A stretch of 64,000 nucleotides of DNA from Streptomyces sp. APSN-46.1 (GTDB lineage Bacteria > Actinomycetota > Actinomycetes > Streptomycetales > Streptomycetaceae), in assembly GCF_022815725.1 (NCBI RefSeq), contig NZ_JALGRF010000001.1:1178001-1242000 (forward strand), given 5' to 3'. Both the position numbers and the translations under genes were made by a program. How positions within the stretch are numbered: the first letter of the stretch is position 1; the number at the start of each line of letters is the position of its first letter. The notes below the pieces were generated by a model. It ran no database searches and was not told the DNA's origin. It worked only from the letters and a program-made list of their open reading frames with translations. Of the stretch, positions 8,214 to 17,261 are shown piece after piece.

Positions 8214-8758
8214 GCGTCGCCCGCTCCATGCGCAAGCTGTGCACCGCGCTGACCTCCTCACTCGACCTCGAATCCCCCGTCGAGCCGCACACGCTCTTCC
8301 GGCAGCTGTGCGACGCGATGAGCGCGCGGCGCGGCGGCAGGCCGATCGTCCTGCGCTTCGAGCGCTTCCCCTCGCAGCTCACCACCTCGGGCCTGTGGCT
8401 GGACATGGCGGACTATGACATCGTCGTCGTCGAGAAGTTCACCACCCCCGACCATCAACTCGTCATCCTCGGGCACGAGTTGTGGCACATGCAGGCCGGT
8501 CATTCGGCCCCGCACGGGCCCGGCGCGGTCGCGGCGGCCCAGTCCCTGCCGGGCGGCCCCGACCTGACTTACGCGGCCGTCGCCGCGCGCTCGCACCACG
8601 AGGACTCCGAGGAGATCGAGGCCGAGACGTTCGGGCTCCTCCTCGGCGACAGGTGCCGGGCCTGGCTGTCCGGCGGCGGCGCCCCCGGCTCCGTCCGGCG
8701 CGATGACGTCGCCGGGCGTATCGGCAACACACTCGGCTATCGCGGACCGAACGGCTGA
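8210..8758 (+). CDS. ImmA/IrrE-like HExxH protein ('toxin component' family)
   Basis: The protein is 182 residues from the GTG at 8210, which overlaps the previous stop (GTGA) and follows GAGGGGG; an ATG at 8228 is a weaker choice. The zinc motif H89-E-L-W-H93 sits in LVILGHELWHMQAG. A later helix EEIEAETFGLLLG offers the third ligand, as in ImmA/IrrE peptidases. In those systems the protease cleaves the partner HTH repressor, so its likely substrate is the upstream product. Whether it is toxic is not shown by sequence. Confidence 0.75.
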   Translation: MSVARSMRKLCTALTSSLDLESPVEPHTLFRQLCDAMSARRGGRPIVLRFERFPSQLTTSGLWLDMADYDIVVVEKFTTPDHQLVILGHELWHMQAGHSAPHGPGAVAAAQSLPGGPDLTYAAVAARSHHEDSEEIEAETFGLLLGDRCRAWLSGGGAPGSVRRDDVAGRIGNTLGYRGPNG

Positions 8759-8760
8759 CG

Positions 8761-10008
8761 GTGACCTCGGACAAGTACTACATCCCCTATTTCATCCCCG
8801 CCGCGATCCTCACCCTGGCGTTCGTGATCCGGCTTCCGGTGATGATGAGGTTCTGGCGCAACGATCCCAACGTGCGCAACGTCGGTGGGCTGCTGCTCCT
8901 GGGCTCCTCCGTGTTCTACTTCGGCCGGCCCGAGACCATCGCCGCGATGAACCGCGGTACGGGGATCAGCAATTTCGCGGCGCCGGTCGTGTACACGGTG
9001 CTCACCCTGTTCTGCGCGGCCTGCCTGGTGATGATCATCCACTGGCGCGGCGGCGACCCCCGGCGCGTGCGGCGGACCACCTGGACGATCGGCGTCATCT
9101 ACTCCGCCGTCGTCGCCGGCCTCTGGGGCACCTTCGCCCTCGCCGACGTGCCCGTCGAACGGCTGCGTGACCTGGACACGTACTACGCCAACACGCCGTG
9201 GATGCGCGAGCACATCATGCTCTACCTGCTCGCCCACACCACGGCCTGTGCGATCACGTCCGTGGTCACGTGGACCTGGCTGCGCCAGGTGTCGGGCTGG
9301 CTGCGGGCCGGCCTGGTGCTGCTGGTCATCGGGTTCGTCCTGAACCTCGGCTACGACACCGTGAAGCTCATCGCGGTGGTGAGCCGCTGGACGGGCAACA
9401 ACCTGGACTGGCTCAGTACGTACGTCGCCCCGCCCCTGGCGTCCATCTGCGCGGTGTTCGTCGCCGTGGGCTTCATCCTCCCCCACGCCGGAGAGGCGGT
9501 TCAGGGTCTCTGGGCGGACTTCCGGCACTACCGGTCCCTCGGGCCGTTCGTGAAGGAACTGGCAGCCCTCGACACCGGGAGCCTCCGGCTGTCGAGGCGG
9601 TCCCCGATGAGCCGGCGCCTCGTCCAGCGCAGGACACAGATCAGCGACGGGCTGCTGCGGCTGCAGCCTTACATGGACCCGGGGGTGCGGCAGCGTGCTC
9701 TCGCCGAGGCCGCCGAGCGCGAGGAGTGCCCCGCGCGGGCCGCCGCCACGGCCGACGCGGTGGCGGTGATCGCCGCGATCGACCGCATGCGCCGCGGCAT
9801 CGAGTTCTCCGCCGAAACAGCACCCGAGAACGGAACAGACGGACCAGACGCACATGCGGGCCCGGGCACGCTCACGGACCCGGCGGGCGCGATGCGTTCC
9901 CCGGATCTAGTCGCCGTCTCCAGGGCCCTGCGCCGTTCTCCGGCCGTCCACGCCCACCGCGCCCGGTACGGGCGGCCGGCCGACTACCCAGAGAGCGTGA
10001 CCTCATGA
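8761..10008 (+). CDS. MAB_1171c-like seven-helix membrane protein
   Basis: The protein is 415 residues from the GTG at 8761, two bases after the previous stop. The first ~250 residues hold about seven transmembrane helices, for example IPYFIPAAILTLAFVI, VVYTVLTLFCAACLVMI, AGLVLLVIGFVLNLGY and LASICAVFVAVGFILP. The last ~165 residues are soluble and helical (LGPFVKELAALDTGS ... RMRRGIEF). This matches proteins named MAB_1171c-family putative transporters, for which I know no demonstrated substrate. The fold could equally be a membrane sensor. The stop overlaps the next start (ATGA). Confidence 0.75.
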   Translation: MTSDKYYIPYFIPAAILTLAFVIRLPVMMRFWRNDPNVRNVGGLLLLGSSVFYFGRPETIAAMNRGTGISNFAAPVVYTVLTLFCAACLVMIIHWRGGDPRRVRRTTWTIGVIYSAVVAGLWGTFALADVPVERLRDLDTYYANTPWMREHIMLYLLAHTTACAITSVVTWTWLRQVSGWLRAGLVLLVIGFVLNLGYDTVKLIAVVSRWTGNNLDWLSTYVAPPLASICAVFVAVGFILPHAGEAVQGLWADFRHYRSLGPFVKELAALDTGSLRLSRRSPMSRRLVQRRTQISDGLLRLQPYMDPGVRQRALAEAAEREECPARAAATADAVAVIAAIDRMRRGIEFSAETAPENGTDGPDAHAGPGTLTDPAGAMRSPDLVAVSRALRRSPAVHAHRARYGRPADYPESVTS

Positions 10009-11432
10009 GCGAATCGCCCTCCTCCCCGCGCCCGCGCACGGCGGTCGTCATCGGAGGCAGCCTCGCCGGCATGCTCACGGCTGCCGCGCTCGCCGAGTTC
10101 GCCGACGTCGTGGTCGTCGAGCGCGACGTACTGCCCGAGGGGCCCGAGCCACGCAAAGGGCTCCCCCAGGCCCACCACGCCCACCTGCTGTGGTCCGGCG
10201 GAGCCCGCGCCATCGATGCCCTGCTGCCCGGCACCGTCGAGCGGCTCCTGGCCGACGGCGCGCACAGGATCGCGCTCCCGACCAACATGGTCGGCTACTC
10301 CCCCGTCGGCTGGTTCCGCCGCTGGCAGGAGCAGTCGCACCACGTGGTCCTCGCCAGCCGTGACCTCCTCGACTGGCACGTACGCCGGTCCGTGCGGGCC
10401 CTGCCGAGGGTCACCGTCACCGACCGGACGGAGGTCCTCGGCCTGGAGGGCGACTCCCGCCGCGTCACCGGCGTCCGGCTGCGCGGCGCCGACGGGGCGG
10501 AGCGCGTCCTCGCCGCCGGGCTGGTCGTCGACGCGTCGGGGCGCTCCTCGCGTACGCCCGTCTGGCTGCGGGAGTTCGGCGTTCCGGCCGCGGCCGTACG
10601 GACGGTGGACCCCGGCCTCGTCTACGCCAGCCGGGTCTTCCGCGCCCCCGAGGACCTCGGGAGCAGCTTCCCCGTCATCGTGGGCATCCAGGCCGACCCC
10701 CGCGCGTCCGGCCCCGGCCGGTCGGCGGTGCTGGTGCCGATCGAGGGCGACCGCTGGCTCGTCACCCTCTCCGGGACCCGGGGCGGCGAACCCACCGGGG
10801 CCCCGGACCTGTTCGAGGCCTTCGCCCGGTCGTCGGTACGGCACCCGATCGTCGCCGAACTGATCTCGGGCACGGAGCCGCTGACGGACGTGGTGGTCAC
10901 CCGTACGACCGTCAACCGCCGGCACTCCTACGAACGGGCCGCGCTCCCGGAGCGGTTCGTCGTCCTCGGGGACGCCGCGGCCGCCTACAACCCGGTGTAC
11001 GGCCACGGCATGTCGGTGGCCGCGCAGAGCGCCGTCGCACTGCGGGACACCGTCCGCGGTCTCGGGTGGTCCGCCCCCCGTCTCGGCGCCCGCGCCCAGA
11101 AGGCCATCTCCGGGCCGGTCGGGGCCGCCTGGGCCCTGTCCACCGGCAACGACGTCTTCTACCCGGGTGCGACGGAGAGCGGCCCGACCCTGGCCGAGAG
11201 GATCGGCTCGGCCTATGTGCGCCGCCTGCTCCTGACGAGCACCGGCAACGGGCGGGTCGCCCGCGCCGTCACCGATGTCGTGACCCTGGAGCGCCCCGCC
11301 GCCCGGCTGTTCACCCCGCCGGTGCTGCTGGCCGCCGTACTGGGACCACGCCGCCAGCAGCTGACCGTACCGCCACTGCGCACGGCGGAACGCGCCGCGA
11401 TCGCCACGCTCCGCCCACCGGACGCCCCCTAG
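10005..11432 (+). CDS. FAD-dependent monooxygenase/oxidoreductase
   Basis: The 475-residue protein has the group A flavin monooxygenase layout: N-terminal VVIGGSLAGMLTAAAL, then VVDASGRSSRTP, and the second FAD motif VLGDAAAAYNPVYGHGMS. The ATG at 10005 overlaps the previous stop by 4 bp. It is the last gene of the coupled HTH-HExxH-membrane-FAD operon. The substrate is unknown; a hydrophobic small molecule sensed or moved by the membrane protein would fit. The operon ends 82 bp before the convergent LAL gene. Confidence 0.8.
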   Translation: MSESPSSPRPRTAVVIGGSLAGMLTAAALAEFADVVVVERDVLPEGPEPRKGLPQAHHAHLLWSGGARAIDALLPGTVERLLADGAHRIALPTNMVGYSPVGWFRRWQEQSHHVVLASRDLLDWHVRRSVRALPRVTVTDRTEVLGLEGDSRRVTGVRLRGADGAERVLAAGLVVDASGRSSRTPVWLREFGVPAAAVRTVDPGLVYASRVFRAPEDLGSSFPVIVGIQADPRASGPGRSAVLVPIEGDRWLVTLSGTRGGEPTGAPDLFEAFARSSVRHPIVAELISGTEPLTDVVVTRTTVNRRHSYERAALPERFVVLGDAAAAYNPVYGHGMSVAAQSAVALRDTVRGLGWSAPRLGARAQKAISGPVGAAWALSTGNDVFYPGATESGPTLAERIGSAYVRRLLLTSTGNGRVARAVTDVVTLERPAARLFTPPVLLAAVLGPRRQQLTVPPLRTAERAAIATLRPPDAP

Positions 11433-11514
11433 ACGAGTGAGTCCGCGCCGGTGACGGCCGCCAGGTGCGGCGGACCGGGGCGGTGGACGCTGCCCCGCCG
11501 GCGGGGGTCGCCCC

Positions 11515-14454
11515 TCAGGTTCGGCTGAGGCCGGATGCGGTCAGCGCGTCCGCGAGTCCGGGGAGGTCGGTGCCCAGCTTGCGGCACACCGACGACAGCA
11601 CGGCCCGTTCCGGCTCCGCCGTCACCGGGTCGCCGTCGCGCGCCCGCTCCGCCACGCGCCGCTCCCGCGCCGTCAGGGCGCCCTGCCAGGACGAGCCGCT
11701 GGGCGGGGCGCCGCCCAGCCCCAGCAGGGATTGCGTCGCGCTCGCCGCGAGGCCGTCCGCCCCGCACTCCCGTGCCGTGGCCACCGCGCGTGCCAGCAGT
11801 TCCGTGTCCCTGAGCTCCGCACCCAGCGCGGCCAGCGCGCAGGCCAGCTCGTATCCCGCCGGGGAGGCCGACAGCAGTTCCACCGCCTCCCCCAGCAGCC
11901 CCGCGCGGTCGCCCGGAACGGCGACCTCCGCCGCCACCCGCAGCGCCTGGCCGATGCCGGAGGGGGCGCCGAAGGCGCGGGCCCGGCGGACCGCGTCCGC
12001 CGCCAGGGCGCGCGCACGCTCCGGGTCGTCGGCGGCGAGCGCCCGGGCCAGGTGCAGTTGCCACGGGCACCAGGACGGGTTCTGGATGCCGCGCGGGGTG
12101 AGCCTGCGGTCCACGGCCTCCAGTTCGATCGCGGCCGCCTTCGTCCGGCCCCGGGCGAGCAGCAGTTCGGCGTAGACCGTCTGGCAGTCGGGGAAGACCA
12201 CCGCCGCCGGGAAGGGCTCGGCGAACTCGTGCTCCCGCGCCAGTTCCCAGGCCTCGTCCACCCGGCCCCGGGCCAGCAGGGTCGTGGCCAGGATGGCGAT
12301 GGCGTACCAGTGCACAGGCGTACGTCGTCCCACGCGCTCGGCGAGCCGCAGCCCGGCCCGGGCCAGTTCCTCGGCCTCCACCAGCCGTCCGCGCCGGTAG
12401 CGGATGTACGCGCGCAGACTGTAGGCGAAGGACAGGTGTGCCCCGCGCCAGCCCTGCCGTTCGAACTCGGCGGTGCCCGCCTCGAAGAGTTCCTCCGCGC
12501 GTCCGGGCCGGTCGGCGTACATGTGGACCAGGGCGGCCAGGACCGGGACCTCGAAGCCCCGGTCCTCGTGCGCCCAGCTGAAGCCCCCGTCCAGGGCGCG
12601 CCGCGCGTGGTGCAGGACGGTGTCCACGGGCTCGCCGCGCAGGCAGGCGTCCCAGGCGCGCAGGCCGATCACGTACCGCTCGGTGAGGTCGCGTCCGATG
12701 AGCCGGTCGGCGAGCCTGGCGAGCCGGCGTGAGCGGGCCGGGGAACCGGGTTCGTACGCGTTGAAGGCGTCCCACATGAACTGCTCGGACTGGAGCCGCA
12801 GCCGGGCGCGTACGTCCTGGGTGTAGGGGATCTCCCGGGCGAGCGATTCCGAGGCCTCGGCGAGGCGGTCGCTGTGCGCGAGGACCTGGGCGAGCCGGAT
12901 GACGATGCCCTGGCGCAGGGCCGGGTCGTCGAAGGGCTCGGCGAGGGCGGCCCGCAGGTGGTTCACGGTGTTCGCGGGCTCGGTGAGCAGGGAGGCGCAG
13001 CCGAGTTCGTAGAGCACGGCGGCGCGTTCGTCGAAGTCCGGGGGTTCGCGCAGGGCGCGGGCGAGCTGGCGGCGGGCGGCCTCGGGGGCGCCGGCGCGGA
13101 GGTTCTCGGCGGCGGCCTCGCGCAGGGTCCGTACCACCCAGGGGTCGTTCTCGGGGTGGGTCTCCAGCAGGTGCCGGGCGGCGGCGGAGGGGCCGAGTCC
13201 GGCGTCCACGACGGCCGCGGCGGCCTGGCCGTGCAGGGCGACCCGGAGGGCGTCGGGGATGGAGCGGTAGAGGGCGGTGGCGATGAGGGGGTGGACGAAC
13301 TCCAGCCCGGAGTCCGTGTCCGCCGCGGTGACGGCGGCGAGGGCGGGGCCCGTGGCGGTCACCGCCCCGGCGGGGTCCGTGGTGCCCGTGGGGCGCGCGC
13401 TGCCCGTGGTGGTCGCGGTGCCCGCGAGGATACGGGCGTCCCGCAGCCGCGCGGTGGAGTCGGCGGCCTCCTCGGCGCCGAGGCCGGCGACGCGGGCGGC
13501 GAGGTCCTGCGGAATGGCGGTGCCGAGGACGGCGCAGGCCCAGGCGAAGCGGACGGTGGAGGGGCCGAGGCTCTGCAGCCGGGCCACCAGGCCGCTGCCG
13601 CGCTGGGCGGCGACGAGGTCGCGCAGCAGCGGTGCGCTCGCCTCGACCGGTTCCAGGCACTTGTCCCGGACCTTGGCGGTGAGTTCGACGGCCTCGAAGG
13701 GGTTGCCGGTGGTGACGGCCCAGGCCTCCCGGCAGAAGGCGTCGTCGGCGTGCTCGCCGACCGTCTCGCGGACGAGGGTGGAGACGGCACCGGCGGTGAG
13801 CGGGGCAAGGGCGAGCGGGCGCTGTCCGGCCCGGCCCGGCAGCGTACGGAAGGCGTCGGCGTGCGCGGGCAGTTCGTCGGGACGGTAGGCGACGACGAGC
13901 AGCAGCGGGAGGTGTTCGGCGCGTGGTGCGAAGGCGGCGAGCCAGCCGAGGGACTCGGGGTCGGCCCAGTGGGCGTCGTCGAGGACGAGGACGACGGGGC
14001 CGCGCCGGACGGCGAGATGGGTGAGCACCCAGTCGAGTCCGTCGCGCAGGCCCTGGTGGTCGGGCGGCGCCCCTTGTTCCGGGGCGCACAGGCCGAGTGC
14101 GGGGCCGACGATGGCGTACCAGCTGCCGAGGGCGGCGCGCAGTTCGTCCTCGGAGCGGTCGGCGAGCTGGGGCTGGATGAGCTGGCGGGCGACGTGGAAG
14201 GGCTGGGTCTGTTCCTGTTCGCCCCCGCGGGCGGCGAGGAGGGTGCAGGAGCGGGCGTGGGCGCGGCGGCCCACTTCGGCGAGGAGGGTGGTCTTGCCGA
14301 GGCCGGCCGGGCCGGAGAAGGCGAGCAGGGCGCCGCCGGCGCCGGGTCCGCCCGTACCGCCGCCGGTGAGCTGGTCCAGGGCCTCGTCCACGGTGGCGAG
14401 TTCGGCCTCGCGTTCGAACATCGTGCGCCGTATGCGGGTCCGGCGATCCGTCAT
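11515..14454 (-). CDS. LAL-family ATPase regulator with degenerate LuxR HTH
   Basis: The 979-residue protein begins MTDRRTRIRRTMFEREAELATVDEAL. Walker A (GPAGLGKTT) and Walker B (VVLVLDDAHWADPESLGWL) mark an AAA/STAND ATPase, followed by a long helical TPR-like array. LAL proteins usually end in a ~60-residue LuxR HTH. Here the end reads LTARERRVAERARDGDPVTA, then PERAVLSSVCRKLGTDLPGLADAL, so the central recognition segment appears lost. DNA binding is therefore doubtful. The protein may act as an ATP-dependent scaffold or inhibitor. Confidence 0.85.
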   Translation of the reverse strand: MTDRRTRIRRTMFEREAELATVDEALDQLTGGGTGGPGAGGALLAFSGPAGLGKTTLLAEVGRRAHARSCTLLAARGGEQEQTQPFHVARQLIQPQLADRSEDELRAALGSWYAIVGPALGLCAPEQGAPPDHQGLRDGLDWVLTHLAVRRGPVVLVLDDAHWADPESLGWLAAFAPRAEHLPLLLVVAYRPDELPAHADAFRTLPGRAGQRPLALAPLTAGAVSTLVRETVGEHADDAFCREAWAVTTGNPFEAVELTAKVRDKCLEPVEASAPLLRDLVAAQRGSGLVARLQSLGPSTVRFAWACAVLGTAIPQDLAARVAGLGAEEAADSTARLRDARILAGTATTTGSARPTGTTDPAGAVTATGPALAAVTAADTDSGLEFVHPLIATALYRSIPDALRVALHGQAAAAVVDAGLGPSAAARHLLETHPENDPWVVRTLREAAAENLRAGAPEAARRQLARALREPPDFDERAAVLYELGCASLLTEPANTVNHLRAALAEPFDDPALRQGIVIRLAQVLAHSDRLAEASESLAREIPYTQDVRARLRLQSEQFMWDAFNAYEPGSPARSRRLARLADRLIGRDLTERYVIGLRAWDACLRGEPVDTVLHHARRALDGGFSWAHEDRGFEVPVLAALVHMYADRPGRAEELFEAGTAEFERQGWRGAHLSFAYSLRAYIRYRRGRLVEAEELARAGLRLAERVGRRTPVHWYAIAILATTLLARGRVDEAWELAREHEFAEPFPAAVVFPDCQTVYAELLLARGRTKAAAIELEAVDRRLTPRGIQNPSWCPWQLHLARALAADDPERARALAADAVRRARAFGAPSGIGQALRVAAEVAVPGDRAGLLGEAVELLSASPAGYELACALAALGAELRDTELLARAVATARECGADGLAASATQSLLGLGGAPPSGSSWQGALTARERRVAERARDGDPVTAEPERAVLSSVCRKLGTDLPGLADALTASGLSRT

Positions 14455-14660
14455 GGCTGGTACCCCCCAGGCCTGTTCGGGGGATCAGCGTACGCCCGAG
14501 TAGGTGCGGGGGAAGGCCTGTGGCCGGGAAAGATCAGATGCTTTTCCGGATTTTCGTATTCCGCCGGTCGAGCGGCGACGTGCGGCGGCTCCGGGGCGGC
14601 GCCACCGGGGCGGCGGCTCCGCGCCCGGTGGTGCACCGCGTCCGGCCGGTCAGCCATCAC

Positions 14661-14690
14661 ATGTCATGTCATGTCATGTCATGTCATGTC
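14661..14690. repeat. Pentanucleotide repeat (ATGTC)6
   Basis: Six uninterrupted ATGTC copies overlap the last codons and stop of the DUF397 gene (stop at 14684-14686) and run past it. Copy-number change would affect mainly the 3' end and trailing sequence. Confidence 0.9.
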
Positions 14691-14923
14691 AGATCGAACG
14701 CCCCGCCCCGCGCGTTCACCACGAACTTGCGCCACTCGTCCGGCGCGAAGATCAGCGAAGGACTCTCGGGATGCTCGCTGTTGCGCATCGCGATGAACCC
14801 CTCGACGAAGGCGATCTGGACGTCGCCCGCTCCCCGGCTGCTCGACTGCCAGTCCGCCCCGCTGAGATCGAGGTCCGGCTTGCCCCAGCCGGCCAGAGGC
14901 TGCGAAGTCATGCTCTCGGCCAC
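14684..14923 (-). CDS. DUF397 domain protein
   Basis: This 79-residue protein matches DUF397: SGADWQSSSRGAGDVQIAFVEGFIAMRNSEHPESPSLIFAPDEWRKFV. I prefer the GTG at 14923, which has GGAGGAG eight bases upstream; an ATG at 14911 is possible. In Streptomyces, DUF397 proteins often pair with an XRE regulator (BldB/AbaA-like modules). Here no XRE gene is adjacent, so it is an orphan. Its end overlaps the (ATGTC)6 repeat. Confidence 0.85.
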   Translation of the reverse strand: MAESMTSQPLAGWGKPDLDLSGADWQSSSRGAGDVQIAFVEGFIAMRNSEHPESPSLIFAPDEWRKFVVNARGGAFDLT

Positions 14924-15033
14924 GTGCGTGCTCCTCCCGGTACGTCGTCCGGGGGCCAGGGTAACCACCGCAGTGGGTGTCGCACAGGCCACGGTGCGTC
15001 ACTCGCGACCGGTCCGGCACCTGGATGTTCCGG

Positions 15034-16200
15034 TCAGGAAGCGGGTTCCTCCGCCCCCACCAGCCACATCGAGAAGAACTGCGCCCCGCCTCCGTACGCG
15101 TGCCCCAGGGCCCGTCGGGCGTCCGGAACCTGGTGCTCCCCGGCCTGGCCCCGGACCTGGAGGGCCGCCTCGGCGAAGCGGATCATGCCGGAGGCGCCGA
15201 TCGGGTTGGTGGACAGGACGCCGCCGGACGGGTTGACCGGAAGGTCTCCGTCGAGTTCGGTCACTCCGGCCTCGGTGAGCTTCCAGCCCTCGCCCTCCTC
15301 CGCGAAGCCGAGGTTCTCCAGCCACATCGGCTCGTACCAGGAGAACGGCACGTACATCTCCACCGCGTCGATCTCGCGGCGCGGATCGGTGATCCCGGCC
15401 TGCCGGTAGACATCGGCCGCGCAGTCCTTGCCCGCCTGCGGGGAGACGAAGTCCTTGCCCGCGAACAGGGTCGGCTCGCTGCGCATCGCGCCGCCGTGCA
15501 CCCAGGCCGGCGGCCTCGGCGAGCGGGCCGCGCCCGCCCGGTCGGTGAGGATCATCGCGCAGGCGCCGTCCGAGGAGGGGCAGGTCTCGGAGTACCGGAT
15601 CGGGTCCCACAGCATCGGCGAGGCCTGGACCTTCTCCAGGGTGATGCCGTGCTCGTGCAGGTGCGCGTACGGGTTCTTGAGCGCGTTGCGCCGGTCCTTG
15701 TACGCGACGAGGGAGCCCACCGTGTCGGGCGCGCCGGTCCGCCGCATGTACGCGCGCACGTGCGGGGCGAAGAAGCCGCCGGCGCCCGCCAGCAGCGGCT
15801 GCTGGAAGGGCACGGGCAGCGAGAGGCCCCACATGGCGTTGGATTCGGACTGCTTCTCGAAGGCGAGGGTCAGGACCGTGCGGTGGACGCGGGCGGCGAC
15901 GAGCTGGGAGGCCACCAGTGCGGTGGAGCCGCCGACCGAACCGGCCGTGTGCACGCGGAGCATGGGCTTGCCGACCGCGCCGAGGGCGTCCGCGAGGTAC
16001 AGCTCCGGCATCATCACCCCCTCGAAGAAGTCGGGGGCCTTGCCGATGACGACCGCGTCGATGTCCGCCCAGGTCAGCCCGGCGTCGCCGAGGGCGCGCA
16101 CGGCGGCCTCCCGGACGAGTCCGGCGATGGAGACGTCGCGGCGGGCCGCCACGTGCTTGGTCTGGCCGATGCCGACGACGGCAACTGGCTCTTTGCTCAT
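15034..16200 (-). CDS. ltp3: Lipid-transfer protein / thiolase-like aldolase (Ltp3-like)
   Basis: The protein is 388 residues from the ATG at 16200. It has a thiolase fold: MSKEPVAVVGIGQTKH, SETCPSSDGACAMILTD and NPSGGVLSTNPIGASG. The usual nucleophilic Cys position falls in HTAGSVGGSTAL, which has none, so it is not a normal thiolase. Actinobacterial Ltp proteins of this type work as aldolases with DUF35 partners, and Ltp3/Ltp4 serve C-24-branched sterol side-chain cleavage in Rhodococcus. Its start overlaps the stop of the second ltp gene (ATGA). It is the last gene of the echA19-DUF35-ltp4-ltp3 operon. The number 3 versus 4 is assigned by order and length only. Confidence 0.75.
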   Translation of the reverse strand: MSKEPVAVVGIGQTKHVAARRDVSIAGLVREAAVRALGDAGLTWADIDAVVIGKAPDFFEGVMMPELYLADALGAVGKPMLRVHTAGSVGGSTALVASQLVAARVHRTVLTLAFEKQSESNAMWGLSLPVPFQQPLLAGAGGFFAPHVRAYMRRTGAPDTVGSLVAYKDRRNALKNPYAHLHEHGITLEKVQASPMLWDPIRYSETCPSSDGACAMILTDRAGAARSPRPPAWVHGGAMRSEPTLFAGKDFVSPQAGKDCAADVYRQAGITDPRREIDAVEMYVPFSWYEPMWLENLGFAEEGEGWKLTEAGVTELDGDLPVNPSGGVLSTNPIGASGMIRFAEAALQVRGQAGEHQVPDARRALGHAYGGGAQFFSMWLVGAEEPAS

Positions 16201-17261
16201 GCTCGGTCCCCTTCCAGGACGGCGACCAGGTTCTGCTGGAGGCAGGGGCCGGAGGTGGCGTGGGCGACGGCCCGGTCGGACGCGCCCCGGTGGATCCGCG
16301 CGGCCGCCTCGCCGATCCGGATCAGGCCGGCGGCCATGACGGGGTTGGCCGCGAGGGACCCGCCGGAGGGGTTGACGGCCACGCCGTCGCCTTCGGCGAT
16401 TCCGAGTGCCTTGCGGAGCACGACCTCCTGGGAGGAGAACGGCGCGTGCAGCTCCGCCGTGTCCACCGGGCCCTCGAAGAAGCCCGCGCGCTCGGCGGCG
16501 ATCCGGGTGGACGGGGAGTCGGTGAGGTCGCGCAGCCCGAGGCCGTGGGCCTCGATGCGGTGGTCGATGCCGGTGATCCAGGCGGGCCGCTCGCACAGCC
16601 GCCGCGCGGTGTCGCCCGCCGCGAGGACGACGGCGGCGGCGCCGTCGCCGATGGGCGGGCAGTCCCCCGTCCGCAGGGGTGCGACCTGGTAGCCGCCCTG
16701 CGGGACGGCGCCGCTGAGCTGGGCGTGCGGATTGGACCGGGCGGCGTCCCGGCTGCGGGCGCCGATGGCGGCGAGGGCGCTCTCGTCGGTCTCGCCCGCG
16801 TCGATGAGCGCCTGGGCCTGGAGGGCGGCCAGGGCGACCGGGTCGGGCCACAGCGGCGCCAGGTAGTACGGGTCGAGCTGCCGGGTCAGGACGTCCCGTA
16901 CCGACCCCGGCGAGGACTTGCCGTACGCGTAGACGAGCGCGGTGTCGGCCTCGCCGGTCTGGATCTTTACCCAGGCCTCGTACAGGGCCCAGGCGCCGTC
17001 CATCTCGACGTGCGACTCGGAGATCGGCGGCCAGGCACCGACCCCGTCGAGGGTCATGGTGAAGGAGAAGGCCCGGCCGGCGAGGTAGTCGCTGGAGCCG
17101 GAGCAGGTGAAACCGATCTCCCCGGCCTTCAGACCGGTCTGGGCCAGCACCTGGTGGAGGACCGGCATGACCATCTCGACTTCGCTGAGCTCGTCGGTGC
17201 GGCGCAGGTGGTCGCTCTGCGCGAAGGCGACGACGGCCACGTCACGGGCGTACCTCGGCAT
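16197..17261 (-). CDS. ltp4: Lipid-transfer protein / thiolase-like aldolase (Ltp4-like)
   Basis: The protein is 354 residues from the ATG at 17261. Thiolase-superfamily blocks include RYARDVAVVAFAQSDH, DGAAAVVLAAGD, ELHAPFSSQEVVLRKALGI and NPSGGSLAANPVMAAG. The region that normally carries the catalytic Cys reads ESHVEMDGAWALYEA and has none. It overlaps the DUF35 stop by one base (TGATG) and the next ltp start by four, so the three genes are translationally coupled. It probably forms a complex with the DUF35 protein and the other Ltp to release the branched side-chain fragment from a steroid-CoA. This role is inferred from family and order. Confidence 0.75.
   Translation of the reverse strand: MPRYARDVAVVAFAQSDHLRRTDELSEVEMVMPVLHQVLAQTGLKAGEIGFTCSGSSDYLAGRAFSFTMTLDGVGAWPPISESHVEMDGAWALYEAWVKIQTGEADTALVYAYGKSSPGSVRDVLTRQLDPYYLAPLWPDPVALAALQAQALIDAGETDESALAAIGARSRDAARSNPHAQLSGAVPQGGYQVAPLRTGDCPPIGDGAAAVVLAAGDTARRLCERPAWITGIDHRIEAHGLGLRDLTDSPSTRIAAERAGFFEGPVDTAELHAPFSSQEVVLRKALGIAEGDGVAVNPSGGSLAANPVMAAGLIRIGEAAARIHRGASDRAVAHATSGPCLQQNLVAVLEGDRA

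Noticed and set aside
12874..14796. Long plus-strand frames opposite the LAL gene
   Set aside because: Gly/Glu-rich composition typical of antisense frames; no motif or ribosome site.
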